Both the position numbers and the translations under genes were made by a program. From positions 2,418,001-2,482,000 of the forward strand of contig NZ_CP041036.1 in the NCBI RefSeq assembly GCF_006385555.1: a stretch of 64,000 bases of DNA. The letters run 5' to 3'. The notes beneath the pieces are model-generated. The model was not told where the DNA came from. It worked only from the letters and a program-made list of their open reading frames with translations, and ran no database searches. This stretch comes from Shewanella polaris (GTDB lineage Bacteria; Pseudomonadota; Gammaproteobacteria; Enterobacterales; Shewanellaceae). Below, piece by piece: positions 18,404 to 28,379 of the stretch. Each line of letters begins with the position of its first letter. Position 1 is the stretch's first letter.

Positions 18404-20851
18404 GTGACCACCCTACTTTGGATCATCGCGATGATCTTTGTGCTCGGCGCTATGGCATACCTAAGAGTATCGCTATTATCGACAACGATTGCTGCTGCAA
18501 TTGTATTAGTCGTCGGTAGCACAATGGATATTATTGGTGTAATCGCATGGATAGTATTCCTTGTTATTGCACTTCCATTAAATATTAAATCATTCAGACA
18601 GAATTTTATCAGTCAACCACTGCTTAAAGTTTATCGCGGCATTATGCCTGAAATGTCTACTACTGAAAAAGAAGCCATTGAAGCTGGTACCACTTGGTGG
18701 GAGGCTGATTTGTTTGCCGGTAACCCTAACTGGAGCAAACTGCATAATTACCCTAAAGCACGCTTAAGTGCAGATGAACAAGCCTTTTTAGATGGCCCTG
18801 TTGAAGAAGTGTGTAAAATGCTTAATCAACACCAAGTCTCACACGTGCTTGGTGACTTGCCGCAAGATATTTGGCAATTCCTTAAAGATAACGGCTTCTT
18901 TGCCATGATCATTAAGAAGAAATACGGTGGTTTAGAATACTCAGCTTATGCTCAGTCTTGCGTACTTCAAAAACTAGCTGGTGTCAGTAGCGAACTCGCT
19001 TCAACAGTAGGTGTTCCTAACTCGTTAGGCCCTGGTGAGCTATTACAACACTATGGTACTAAAGATCAGCAAGATCATTACTTACCCCGTTTAGCTCAAG
19101 GTTTAGAAGTGCCATGTTTTGCACTCACAAGCCCAGAAGCAGGTAGTGATGCTGGTTCTATCCCAGATTTTGGTGTGGTATGTAAAGGTGAATTCCAAGG
19201 CGAAGAAGTGCTTGGTATGAAACTAACGTGGAACAAACGCTACATTACGCTTGCACCCGTTGCGACCGTATTAGGTCTTGCATTTAAACTGCGTGACCCA
19301 GAACATTTATTGGGTGACAAAGAAGAGTTAGGCATCACTTGTGCGCTTATCCCTACTGACATTCCAGGTGTTGAAACTGGTCGTCGTCATTTCCCATTGA
19401 ACTGTATGTTCCAAAATGGACCAACACGCGGTAACGAAGTGTTTGTTCCATTAAGTTTCATCATTGGTGGACCAGAAATGGCCGGCCAAGGTTGGAGAAT
19501 GTTGGTTGAGTGTTTATCTGTAGGCCGTGGGATTACTTTACCTTCAAACTCAGCTGGTGGTGTTAAAACAGCCGCTGTTGCTACAGGTGCTTATGCTCGT
19601 ATTCGTCGTCAATTTAAATTACCTATCGGTAAGTTAGAAGGCATCGAAGAGCCAATGGCACGTTTAGGCGGTAATGCTTACCTTATGGACGCTGTGGCGA
19701 CATTAACCACTACCGCGATTGATTTAGGTGAAAAGCCATCGGTTGTTTCAGCCATCGTTAAGTTCCATTTAACCGACAGAATGCAGAAGTGTATTATTGA
19801 CGCAATGGACATTCACGGTGGTAAAGGTGTTTGTCTTGGCCCGAATAACTACTTAGGCCGTGGCTATCAAGCAGCACCGATTGCTATTACCGTTGAAGGT
19901 GCCAACATTCTAACCCGTTCAATGATCATTTATGGACAAGGCGCAATTCGCTGTCATCCATATGTTTTGGCCGAAATGGAATCAGCATTTGATACTGATG
20001 CTAGCCGTGGTCTAGACAACTTTGACTCTGCTATATTCGGTCATATTGGTTTTGCAACGTCTAACTTTATACGTAGCTTCTGGATGGGATTAACCTCATC
20101 TTATTTCACCAATAGCCCTTACTCAGATAAAACCAAGCGTTATTATCAACAGATGAATCGCTTCAGTGCTAACTTAGCATTGTTATCTGACTTAGCGATG
20201 GCAACATTAGGTGGCAACCTAAAACGTAAAGAACGTATTTCTGCACGTTTAGGTGACTTATTAAGTCAACTGTACCTAACTTCAGCAACGTTAAAGCGTT
20301 ATGAAGATGATGGCCGTTTAACTGAAGATTTACCTTTAGTGCAATGGGCTGTTGAAGATTCATTATACAAGCTACAAGATTCATTAGACGACTTACTTAA
20401 CAACTTCCCTATGGGTTTAGGTATTGCGCTCCGTGCTGTTATCTTCCCGTTTGGTCGTCCAATTAAGCGTCCGAGTGATGTATTAGATCACAAAGTGGCT
20501 AAAATCATGCAAACCCCTTGTGCTAGCCGAGACCGTTTAGGTAAAGGCCAGTTCTGGACTGCATCTGAGTTCAATGTTGTGGGCATCCAAGAGCAAACGT
20601 TCAAAGATATCCTTGCAGCAGAGCCACTGTATGACAAAGTCTGTAAAGCTGCGGGTAAGCGTCTGCCATTTATGTGGTTAGACAAAGTTGCTGCAGAAGG
20701 TAAAGCGCTTGGTGTGTTAAGCGACAGCGAAATCGCTTTACTTGAACGAGCTGAAATTGGTCGTCTTAAATCAATTAACGTTGATGACTTTGATCCCGAT
20801 GAGCTTCGTGCGCAACTTGCACCTAAAGCAAAGCAAGAAAAAGCAGCCTAG
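18404..20851 (+). CDS. fadE: Acyl-CoA dehydrogenase FadE (paralogue 2)
   Basis: 815 residues, the full E. coli FadE length. GTG start with AAGGAG seven bases upstream. Three hydrophobic segments in the first 65 residues place it at the inner membrane. The dehydrogenase signatures follow: [62 protein letters not shown] and [17 protein letters not shown]. It is a clear paralogue of the 904-3180 protein, with an extra 57 or so N-terminal residues. A PsrA-like box and a leader hairpin stand upstream. A terminator and then a PaaI-type thioesterase follow. Confidence 0.96.
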   Translation: MTTLLWIIAMIFVLGAMAYLRVSLLSTTIAAAIVLVVGSTMDIIGVIAWIVFLVIALPLNIKSFRQNFISQPLLKVYRGIMPEMSTTEKEAIEAGTTWWEADLFAGNPNWSKLHNYPKARLSADEQAFLDGPVEEVCKMLNQHQVSHVLGDLPQDIWQFLKDNGFFAMIIKKKYGGLEYSAYAQSCVLQKLAGVSSELASTVGVPNSLGPGELLQHYGTKDQQDHYLPRLAQGLEVPCFALTSPEAGSDAGSIPDFGVVCKGEFQGEEVLGMKLTWNKRYITLAPVATVLGLAFKLRDPEHLLGDKEELGITCALIPTDIPGVETGRRHFPLNCMFQNGPTRGNEVFVPLSFIIGGPEMAGQGWRMLVECLSVGRGITLPSNSAGGVKTAAVATGAYARIRRQFKLPIGKLEGIEEPMARLGGNAYLMDAVATLTTTAIDLGEKPSVVSAIVKFHLTDRMQKCIIDAMDIHGGKGVCLGPNNYLGRGYQAAPIAITVEGANILTRSMIIYGQGAIRCHPYVLAEMESAFDTDASRGLDNFDSAIFGHIGFATSNFIRSFWMGLTSSYFTNSPYSDKTKRYYQQMNRFSANLALLSDLAMATLGGNLKRKERISARLGDLLSQLYLTSATLKRYEDDGRLTEDLPLVQWAVEDSLYKLQDSLDDLLNNFPMGLGIALRAVIFPFGRPIKRPSDVLDHKVAKIMQTPCASRDRLGKGQFWTASEFNVVGIQEQTFKDILAAEPLYDKVCKAAGKRLPFMWLDKVAAEGKALGVLSDSEIALLERAEIGRLKSINVDDFDPDELRAQLAPKAKQEKAA

Positions 20852-20875
20852 CTGTTCAGGCTAATTAGCCTAACT

Positions 20876-20908
20876 AAAAAGGGTAAAGCGCAAGCTTTAC
20901 CCTTTTTT
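20876..20908 (+). terminator. Terminator after the second fadE
   Basis: GGGTAAAGC, loop GCAA, GCTTTACCC, then TTTTTT. It separates fadE from the thioesterase gene 35 bp on. Confidence 0.9.
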
Positions 20909-20942
20909 ATCTCTACAGTTTAATGATGTTGGAAGGACAATA

Positions 20943-21371
20943 ATGAAACATTTAAGCGGATTACAACTGATGCAAGCCATGCTAAATGGCGATTTCCCTG
21001 CCCCTTCGATTACGCAAACCATACCGATGAAAGCCATTGAGGTGAGTGAAGGCGCTGTGACTTTTGAAGCCCATGCCGATGAACGTCATCTTAATCCTAT
21101 GGGTGGTGTTCACGGAGGCTTTGCCGCAACGGTTATGGACACAGTAACTGCCTGCGCTGTTCATTCAGCACTTCCGGCTGGTGTCAGTTATTCAACCATT
21201 GATTTAAACGTTAAAATGGTTCGTCCTGTTCCACAAAATCAGCGTTTAATCGCAAAGGGAAACTTAATGAACTTATCTAAATCTTTAGGTATTTCTGAAG
21301 GGACATTAACCACTGAAGACGGTAAATTATTAGCTACAGCAACAGCAACCTGTCTTATTCTTCGTCCATAG
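20943..21371 (+). CDS. PaaI-type hotdog thioesterase
   Basis: 142 residues of the 4HBT/PaaI family, which hydrolyses acyl- or aryl-CoA thioesters. The segment LNPMGGVHGGFAATVMDTVT contains the usual HGG motif and acidic residue of the active site, followed by YSTIDLNVKMVRPVPQNQ and a C-terminal strand KLLATATATCLI. GGAAGGA stands ahead of the ATG. It lies downstream of fadE past a terminator, so readthrough or its own promoter may serve it. The place next to fadE suggests acyl-CoA turnover. Confidence 0.85.
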   Translation: MKHLSGLQLMQAMLNGDFPAPSITQTIPMKAIEVSEGAVTFEAHADERHLNPMGGVHGGFAATVMDTVTACAVHSALPAGVSYSTIDLNVKMVRPVPQNQRLIAKGNLMNLSKSLGISEGTLTTEDGKLLATATATCLILRP

Positions 21372-21520
21372 ATAGTTGGGTAAACTTTTCTGTTCAACGC
21401 CGATGTTGATAGGCTAACGGCATAACAATACTCATGCATTAATGATGTATTCAACAGTCAGTAGTTGTTTAGTTTAAGGCTCTTTGTTGGAACTATGATT
21501 GTTCACTTATAAAACAAGAA

Positions 21521-21555
21521 ATGAAAAGCCAGTCATTATATGACTGGCTTTTCAT
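21521..21555. terminator. Strong hairpin terminator with 15-base arms
   Basis: Perfect arms ATGAAAAGCCAGTCA and TGACTGGCTTTTCAT around TTATA. It stops the thioesterase and fits either strand. The hairpin at 23639-23670 shares most of this sequence. Confidence 0.85.
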
Positions 21556-21578
21556 TCTATTAATGTCACGCTACTAAC

Positions 21579-21926
21579 TTACCTGAACTCGGAATAACAC
21601 AAAATTAATCCTGTTGATGACAAATAATTAGCCATATTTACTTTTCGATTTGTCCAGCAGTTTGCAGCCTCAATATCAATGCGTAATACCACATGACGGT
21701 GGTTAGACATCACTGCAAAAGCGGCTACATCTATCGCAAAAACGGCTTCTAGTTCATACAGCCGCGATTCGATCCAGCCACGACGATCCTCAAAATTCTT
21801 ACCAGAATGTGTATCATTACCACACACTCTTAGTAAACAGAGAGTGTGCGACGGACGACACGACTACAACAGCTATAAAAAAGGAGTGTCTTCGACACTG
21901 ATCTGAGTTCTTCTAGGGCATGGCAT
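21579..21926 (-). pseudogene. Y1_Tnp (IS200-like) transposase remnant
   Basis: On the minus strand an ATG at 21926 starts MPCPRRTQISVEDTPF; the frame shifts in an A6 run (21877-21882) to FYSCCSRVVRRTL, and shifts again near 21840 to VCGNDTHSGKNFEDRRGWIE and FAVMSNHRHVVL. This is the N-terminal half of the stand-alone transposase family common in Shewanella, with the HUH-type His-x-His pair as HRH. The C-terminal half with the catalytic tyrosine is missing. The second break coincides with an eight-base inverted repeat (CACACTCT and AGAGTGTG, 21823-21848), which may be inserted DNA. It cannot be active. Confidence 0.8.
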
Positions 21927-22038
21927 AGTAAGCTCCCCGCATTAACACTTATACTGAGTCTAGTAGATGATGCTAAATCACGCTATTTAATGTGGGTGTC
22001 CAGTATTATGCGTTGCCAAGTCCATGGATTTAGCATAT

Positions 22039-22804
22039 TTACAAGGGTAACAAGGCGTGTTCGGGCACAAAAAATGGCTGACTTTCAAAATAAAGACCTT
22101 CTCGCTTCATGCGTTCTACATCCATATTTTTAATCTGTAAATTGGACATGATGGTTTTAATCCCATTAATTAATTTATGCTCTCTGGCTTTAAGAATATC
22201 TTCATTACCCCCGTCTGACGTTAAAAAACGATATTCAATTGAAAATTCACGCTGACCATTAAAATCCTGCTCAACTCAGTCATAATAAGTGCAAGTGAAA
22301 CTATAATCTTTTGATAGGAAATGCCCTTTATTCCACGCTTTGCCATAAGTAGTCGTAAAATTAGTACATCTTATATTAGCTAGATAAGACACCCATGCAT
22401 CACTTATATAAACATTCATCATCTTGTCGCTCTTTATTTCTTGCTCAGTTTTTATTCTATAAACCCGTTTTAAATAAGCTTCTTCATCTACCTGCATCTG
22501 ATTTTGAGCCTTAAAAGATTCAAAACTAACAACTATAGTTGAAAGAAAATCTCTACTGCTTAAGACAATCCACTGGTTTTTATTATTTTCATCTGGTGTC
22601 CCGTCATATTCATATATCCAATTAGCATTTTTTGAGGTTAGCCAGTTATCTGGTGGACTAAAGCGGCCATACTCATTTTCAAATACGTCTGTGCTATCAA
22701 CCTCTACAGAGGTTGAGCCACAGCCTACCAAGGCCAACACACACTAGCAATATCAGCGCCTGTCTGGGCAACAAGGCAATAAACTTAAGGATTTGTTGGG
22801 CCAC
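22039..22804 (-). pseudogene. Broken lipoprotein gene (GT-tract frameshift and internal TGA)
   Basis: AAGGAG at 22811-22816 precedes a GTG at 22804 reading MAQQILKFIALLPRQALILLV. In a (GT)4 tract (22737-22744) the frame is lost; adding one GT restores it into LALVGCGSTSV, a good lipobox. The frame then runs on to a TGA at 22276-22278. Beyond the TGA the same frame continues for 78 codons (VEQDFNGQREFSIEYRF to PEHALLPL) to a TAA at 22039. So one lipoprotein of about 250 residues carries two lesions. I do not recognise the domain. It follows another lipoprotein gene in the same direction. Confidence 0.7.
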
Positions 22805-22928
22805 ATTGTGCTCCTTTATGGTCTGAACATTTGTAATCACTGTGCGCTGCTCCGCTAAACCCTTTAAATCGGTTGAGGCTTTGCACGAGCTACAACCGAA
22901 ACAAACGTTAACAATGCTCACTTTGCCA

Positions 22929-23447
22929 TCAATCTAACTTATAAATATCTTCTCTCTTGATATACAGTACATTATCTAAATCATATTTAAATCCATCACT
23001 GTATACAAAAGTGTCAGAAATATAGGTTTTGCACCAACCATCATCAGAGCAATATTGAATGGGGACTTTCCTCTCAACCCAATAATTTTCATCAACCACA
23101 TAGTCTTCACCATTTTTTTGGTACAAGAATCTATCAACATACCAATTGCCAAGCGTATCGACATCACTCTTTCTCACCTCCCACATTTTTTCGGATGGTA
23201 TTAACACATCATCATTTTCCCCATCATAGATGTAATACTTAACAATATACCTATACTTTATCTTATCTGCTGCTGCGCCATAGAAAGCGGTGCCTTCCGG
23301 TACCTCCTCCTGGTATTCAGGATTAACAAACCAACGCTCTATATAGTAGCCAGTATCAATGTATTTTGTGGCACCTAAAAAACTAACGCCACTGCACGCT
23401 GTTAGGAGCATTAATGATAAGCCCCACATTGATGTTAACTTTATCAC
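22929..23447 (-). CDS. Lipoprotein of unknown function
   Basis: 172 residues. The signal peptide ends in SLMLLTACSG, a clear lipobox, so the protein is predicted to be lipidated on Cys18. The mature part is rich in Tyr, Asp and Glu and probably beta-structured (KYRYIVKYYIYDGEN, WYVDRFLYQKNGED); a cysteine pair (QYCSDDGWCKTY) may form a disulfide. I do not recognise a family. The start GTG overlaps the stop of the upstream reading frame as GTGA, a coupling typical of functionally linked genes. Base composition is richer in A+T than its neighbours, in keeping with acquired DNA. Confidence 0.65.
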   Translation of the reverse strand: MIKLTSMWGLSLMLLTACSGVSFLGATKYIDTGYYIERWFVNPEYQEEVPEGTAFYGAAADKIKYRYIVKYYIYDGENDDVLIPSEKMWEVRKSDVDTLGNWYVDRFLYQKNGEDYVVDENYWVERKVPIQYCSDDGWCKTYISDTFVYSDGFKYDLDNVLYIKREDIYKLD

Positions 23448-23589
23448 TCACCACCGCCTGTTGTTTTAGGTTGTACTGTCTTTATTAAGTTGAGGCGCTC
23501 ATTGAGTTTTATTCTGGCGGCCTCTCCGTAATTATAAATAAGCCACCCATTTTGAGCTTACTAACATAATCTCTGTCAGCAACATTCAT
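23444..23589 (-). pseudogene. C-terminal stub of a gene coupled to the lipoprotein
   Basis: In minus orientation an open frame reads NYGEAARIKLNERLNLIKTV and ends GGGE-TGA, the stop overlapping the lipoprotein GTG start. Its own 5' end is closed by a TAA; a frameshift near an AAAATGGG stretch connects it to MNVADRDYVSKLK (start at 23589) in the neighbouring frame. The rest of the gene is missing. The family is not recognised. An orphan 3' end coupled to a lipoprotein gene recalls effector/immunity pairs, but this is only inference. Confidence 0.5.
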
Positions 23590-23638
23590 GGGTCTTTATG
23601 GTCTGTCAACTTATCTCAGTACAGGACCATCGCTTAAA

Positions 23639-23670
23639 CAAAAAAGCCAGTCATATGAATGGCTGGCTTT
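23639..23670 (-). terminator. Terminator of the RND operon
   Basis: On the minus strand AAAGCCAGCCAT, loop TCAT, ATGACTGGCTTT with one mismatch, then a T run. It lies 24 bp past the permease stop. Confidence 0.8.
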
Positions 23671-23693
23671 CTAATTTGGAATTATCAATAAAA

Positions 23694-26600
23694 CTAATCT
23701 TCCTGTAACTCTATTTCTAGCTGTTTTGCTACTGTTTCTGGTGAGCTACTATTGCGGGCAAACAAGCTATAAGCAACAGGAATAACGATTAAGGTAAAAA
23801 ATGTCGCCAGTAAAATTCCTGACAATACCACCACCCCAATAACAAAACGTGTTTCAGCTCCAGCCCCAGACGCCATCACCAACGGAATGGCGCCCGCTGC
23901 TGTGGTAATACCGGTCATAAGGATAGGTCTTAAACGTTGCGTTGAAGCTTGTAAAATAGCTTGTTGAAATTCAACACCACGGTCACGTAGTTGATTTGAG
24001 AATTCAACAATCAAAATGCCATTTTTAGCGGCTAACCCTACCAGCATAATAATACCGATTTGACTGTATATATTGATACTTTGATCTGTTAACCATAAAC
24101 CTACCAGTGCACCCAAGGTTGCCAGTGGTACCGTGAGCATGATCACCATAGGGTGAACATAACTTTCAAACTGCGCAGCCAATACTAGAAATACAATACC
24201 CAAAGCAAGTAAAAAGACAAAGTTCATTGAATTACCCGACTCTTGGTAATCCAACGATGGTCCTTTATAGCTGATAACCGCTTCTGCAGGCAAATAAGTT
24301 GTAGCAAGATCATTGAGATAATCTAACGCTTCACCCAGAGTATAATCATCTGCCAAATTGGCCTCTAAGGTAATAGCACGCATTCGATTATATCGATTTA
24401 ACGAACTTGCATCGGCAAACTCTTCCACTGTAACCAAGTTTGATAATGGGATTAGCTCTTGTGAGCGATCCGAGCGAACATAGAGGTTTTCCATATCAGT
24501 GGCTGTGTTTTGGTTATCACGATTACCTTCCACTATCACATCGTACTCTTCACCATCGCGCATAAAAGTGGTGACTAAACGAGATCCCAGCATTGACTCT
24601 AATGTTCTGCCAACATGAGAAATTGATACGCCTAAATCCGCCGCCCGTTCACGATCTATCACCACACGTAATTGAGGTTTAGTTTCTTGATAATCGTGAT
24701 CTAAACCAATGAGCTTATGATTTTCTTTCGCTTTTTCCAGCATGATGTCACGCCATTCGGCTAATTCTTCGTAGCTTGGCCCACCAAGTACAAACTGCAC
24801 AGGTTTTCCTACACCTCGTCCAAATGCTTGGCGCATAATAGGAAACGCTCTTATGCCAGCCAAATCTGCTAATCGGCCGCGTATATCGCCAATAATTTCG
24901 TTAGCGCTACGACGTTCATTCCAATCTTCTAATACAATAATGGCCATGCCATTTGAAAAATCAGATCCAGCCCCAAAACCACGTGGTGCGCGGATCAATA
25001 ACCGCTTAATATCACCACTCTCAACCAAAGGCATTAAGCGCCCTTCCACTTCGTCCATGTATTTCTCTATGTACTCAAAGCTAGCACCTTGAGGTCCATT
25101 CACGATTAAAAACATCGAACCACGGTCCTCTTGAGGGGCAAATTCTTGGGGGATTTTATTGAGTAAATATCCACTCAGAGCAAAAGCAATAAGCACAACT
25201 AACGACACCAATACAGGGCGTTTCATCCCCGTTTTTAGACTGGCTAAATACCAGCCAGATAAAGTTGTCATCATTTTATCGATTTGTTTAACTAACCAAG
25301 GATCTTGCTCAGCAGGCTTGAGTAATTTAGAACACATCATTGGCGTAAGTGTTAGTGCGACAATACTCGAAAATATCACCGCGGCACTCATAGTGACGGC
25401 AAACTCTTTAAACAGCTTACCTAAATCGCCCTCTAAGAAAGTAATGGGCATAAACACAGCAACCAATACCAAAGTGGTTGCCACTACGGCAAAAGCCACT
25501 TCACGCGCCCCCAGAAAAGCTGCTTTAAGTGGTGAGTCACCTTCTTCAATACGTCGATGAATGTTTTCTAACATGACAATTGCATCATCAACCACCATAC
25601 CAATAGCTAGGATCATCGCCAGTAAGGTCAATAGATTGATGGTGTACCCTAATGCATAAAGTACGATAAACGTGGCTAACAAAGACACTGGAACGGTAAT
25701 GGCAGGAATTAACATTGCCCTTACAGAGCCTAAGAACAGATAAATCACTATAATAACTAAAATCATCGCAATAAATAGGGTTTGATATACCTCGTCAATC
25801 GATGCTTCAATAAATACCGAGCTGTCGTATGCACGTTTAATTTCCATACCTGCTGGTAATGTTGGATTAAGTTTATCGACTAAGGCATTGGCAGCTCGCG
25901 CCACTTCAAGAGTATTAGCAGTCGACTGCTTACTGACACCTAAGCCAATCATCGATTCTGTATTGCCCCTAAAGATAATACGTTCTTCTTCGGAGCCTAT
26001 TTCAACTTTAGCCACATCACCCAGTTTTACTAAATACCCGTCATCTCCTTCAGTGATCACTAAGTTAGAAAAATCCTCAGCAGTTTTAAATACTCGGTCT
26101 AAACGCACGGTAAAATGACGGTCTTTTGATTCTATCGAACCTGCGGGTAATTCAACGTTTTCAGCACGAAGCGCGGCTTCAACATCTGACACAGTTAAGT
26201 TACGCGATGCTAACGCTTGGCGATCAATCCAAATCCGTAAGGCGTACACCTTACCGCCACCTAAACGCAAGGTTGATACACCATCAATAACCGAGAAACG
26301 GTCAACTAAATAACGATTGGCGTAATCGGTTAACTGTAAGATATCCATTTGATCGGAGACCAAATTCAGCCACATGATAACTTCATCACTGCCGTTTGCT
26401 TTAGAAATCGATGGCGCGTCAGCTTCTTCAGGGAGCTGCTCTAGTAAACTAGAAATACGATCACGAACATCATTTGTAGCGGCTTCAATATCACGATTAA
26501 TATCAAATTCGATGGTGATATTTGAACGGCCATCACTACTTGATGAACTAATATGACGAATGCCTTCAACACCACTAATTTTGTCTTCAATTAGCTGGGT

Positions 26601-26789
26601 GATGCGGCTTTCGACCACTGAGGCACTCGCACCACGATAACTGGTTTCTACAGAAACTATGGGGGGATCGATATTCGGGTATTCACGTAACGGCAATTTA
26701 CCAAAAGACACTAAACCTAATACAATCAGCAATATACTAATAACTGAAGCTAATACAGGTCTTTTAACCGATAAGTCAGTTAATATCAT
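23694..26789 (-). CDS. RND multidrug efflux permease (HAE1 family)
   Basis: 1031 residues, the normal length of AcrB/MexB/MexF-like inner-membrane pumps driven by protons. The N terminus MILTDLSVKRPVLASVISIL, the segment LREYPNIDPPIVSVETSYRGA, the helix 4 motif AIGMVVDDAIVMLENIHRRIEEG with the two proton-relay aspartates, and the second-half GIIMLVGLAAKNGILIVEFS are diagnostic. The ATG overlaps the stop of the adaptor gene upstream (ATGA). No outer-membrane channel is adjacent, so a TolC encoded elsewhere is presumably used. The substrate cannot be told from the sequence. Confidence 0.95.
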   Translation of the reverse strand: MILTDLSVKRPVLASVISILLIVLGLVSFGKLPLREYPNIDPPIVSVETSYRGASASVVESRITQLIEDKISGVEGIRHISSSSSDGRSNITIEFDINRDIEAATNDVRDRISSLLEQLPEEADAPSISKANGSDEVIMWLNLVSDQMDILQLTDYANRYLVDRFSVIDGVSTLRLGGGKVYALRIWIDRQALASRNLTVSDVEAALRAENVELPAGSIESKDRHFTVRLDRVFKTAEDFSNLVITEGDDGYLVKLGDVAKVEIGSEEERIIFRGNTESMIGLGVSKQSTANTLEVARAANALVDKLNPTLPAGMEIKRAYDSSVFIEASIDEVYQTLFIAMILVIIVIYLFLGSVRAMLIPAITVPVSLLATFIVLYALGYTINLLTLLAMILAIGMVVDDAIVMLENIHRRIEEGDSPLKAAFLGAREVAFAVVATTLVLVAVFMPITFLEGDLGKLFKEFAVTMSAAVIFSSIVALTLTPMMCSKLLKPAEQDPWLVKQIDKMMTTLSGWYLASLKTGMKRPVLVSLVVLIAFALSGYLLNKIPQEFAPQEDRGSMFLIVNGPQGASFEYIEKYMDEVEGRLMPLVESGDIKRLLIRAPRGFGAGSDFSNGMAIIVLEDWNERRSANEIIGDIRGRLADLAGIRAFPIMRQAFGRGVGKPVQFVLGGPSYEELAEWRDIMLEKAKENHKLIGLDHDYQETKPQLRVVIDRERAADLGVSISHVGRTLESMLGSRLVTTFMRDGEEYDVIVEGNRDNQNTATDMENLYVRSDRSQELIPLSNLVTVEEFADASSLNRYNRMRAITLEANLADDYTLGEALDYLNDLATTYLPAEAVISYKGPSLDYQESGNSMNFVFLLALGIVFLVLAAQFESYVHPMVIMLTVPLATLGALVGLWLTDQSINIYSQIGIIMLVGLAAKNGILIVEFSNQLRDRGVEFQQAILQASTQRLRPILMTGITTAAGAIPLVMASGAGAETRFVIGVVVLSGILLATFFTLIVIPVAYSLFARNSSSPETVAKQLEIELQED

Positions 26790-27886
26790 GCTGACGTCTC
26801 CATACCTTCAACCTGTACAAACTTAAAGTTTTCAGCTTGCTGTACCTTAACTTCATCATCTGGACGAACCTTCAAAATACCACGGATAATCACTTGCTGG
26901 CCGACTTCAAGACCTTGAGTAATTTCAACCCAACCGCGAGTACGCGTGCCTAAGGTGACTTGTTGCTGTACGACTTTATTGTCTTCGTTAACAATATAAA
27001 CAAAATGTTTGCTTTGAATAGGGATAATAGCGGCTTCGGGTAATAACAGTGCCTCACGGCTTTCTTTTATTAATTTCACTTTCATCAACATACCAGGAAA
27101 CAAACTGTAATCATCATTTGGCATAACGGCACGCACAATGACCGCTCGAGTAGCCGGATTGACGCGACTGTCAATAGACGTCACCACACCTTTGAATATA
27201 CGGTCTGGGTAGGCAACGGCTCTAGCTTCTACTAATTTACCTGGCTGCAATTCCTGAATAAATCGTTCTGGTACAGAAAAATCTAATTTGATTTTGCTGA
27301 CATCATCTAAGGTACTAATTTGCTCTCCAGGAGTGACTAAACTGCCGACACTGACTTGGCGTAAACCGAGTTTCCCCGCAAATGGTGCTTTAATAACTCG
27401 GTCATTTAACGCAGCTTTAGCTTGCGAGACCTCTGCACGAGTGGTGTCAATTAAGCTTTGCAAACGGTCGCGTTCTAATTCTGCAATGGTTTTACTGGTT
27501 ACCAGTGAGCGGATTCGGTCTAACTCTCTAAGGTTTTCAACAAGTTTAATTTCAGTGACAGCCAATTTAGCTTTATGTTCGTCATTTCTTAATTGTACTA
27601 ACAACGCACCTTTTTCAACCAAATCACCGTCTTTGAAATTTATTTGAGTGATTATGTCGGTGACTTTAGATGTAACAATGATGGATTCAAAGGCTTTACC
27701 TGTACCTAAAGCTTGTACTTCATCTCGAATAGGCATAATTGCCGCTTTGGCGACGACGACATTAGGGATAGGTCTCGGACGTTTAACCATTGCCTCTTTA
27801 GGCGACATTAAATAGTAAGCCGACAATGAAGCTAATGCGATGGCAATCAGTATGATTATCTTTTTCATTTGTAAGTCCGTAGGCAT
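26786..27886 (-). CDS. RND efflux periplasmic adaptor (membrane fusion protein)
   Basis: 366 residues. A short N-terminal membrane anchor (KKIIILIAIALASLSAYYLM) is followed by the lipoyl half motif (VTDIITQINFKDGDLVEKG), a coiled-coil hairpin with LDRIRSLVTSKTIAELERDR, the second lipoyl half (KAPFAGKLGLRQVSVGSLV), and the beta-barrel and membrane-proximal domains. It links the permease to an outer-membrane channel. The start could instead be the ATG at 27868, which begins MKKIIILI directly. It is the first gene of a two-gene operon, and no regulator gene is next to it. Confidence 0.92.
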   Translation of the reverse strand: MPTDLQMKKIIILIAIALASLSAYYLMSPKEAMVKRPRPIPNVVVAKAAIMPIRDEVQALGTGKAFESIIVTSKVTDIITQINFKDGDLVEKGALLVQLRNDEHKAKLAVTEIKLVENLRELDRIRSLVTSKTIAELERDRLQSLIDTTRAEVSQAKAALNDRVIKAPFAGKLGLRQVSVGSLVTPGEQISTLDDVSKIKLDFSVPERFIQELQPGKLVEARAVAYPDRIFKGVVTSIDSRVNPATRAVIVRAVMPNDDYSLFPGMLMKVKLIKESREALLLPEAAIIPIQSKHFVYIVNEDNKVVQQQVTLGTRTRGWVEITQGLEVGQQVIIRGILKVRPDDEVKVQQAENFKFVQVEGMETSA

Positions 27887-28379
27887 TGAAGCCTAAATGA
27901 ATTCTATGTTTGATTATTAAGTTACTGTAATTGTACTTAGCAATGAATCTACATCAAGTCGTTTTACTTTTGCTTACAAATTACCAACATAGTAAACAGA
28001 TAGTGTATTTTATTTTAATATGCATTTATTTAGATAAATAATTACTATCTATGCAAAAAACAGCACCTATATGCATATTTAAAATAAAATGGTTATGTTA
28101 AGAGATAATTACCGACACATGTTGTGACAAATAGCTAACATAAGCAGATTAAGAACATGGAAGCGAAGCATGACTACATGCCAATTAAGCAGATGAACGC
28201 ATGAATCACCCAATGTTTAAGACGATTCATTTGTATAAATTAATGATTGTGACTAATTGACATATTAAGTGTATTGACTGTCAATATGAGAATAGTTTAA
28301 ACCGATGATAGGCTATATATAAAATAAAAAAGAGACGCTCAATGCGTCTCTTTTTAGTAAAACGAGTTAATCGAAAAGT
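27887..28379. other. 493-bp gap between the RND adaptor and bamC
   Basis: Strongly AT-rich, with the bamC terminator at 28326-28355 and the RND operon promoter near 27900-28000. I see no ORF with family support and no known RNA. Confidence 0.5.
28326..28355 (-). terminator. Terminator of dapA-bamC
   Basis: GAGACGC, loop TCAAT, GCGTCTC with A and T runs on either side. It is 25 bp past the bamC stop. Confidence 0.9.
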
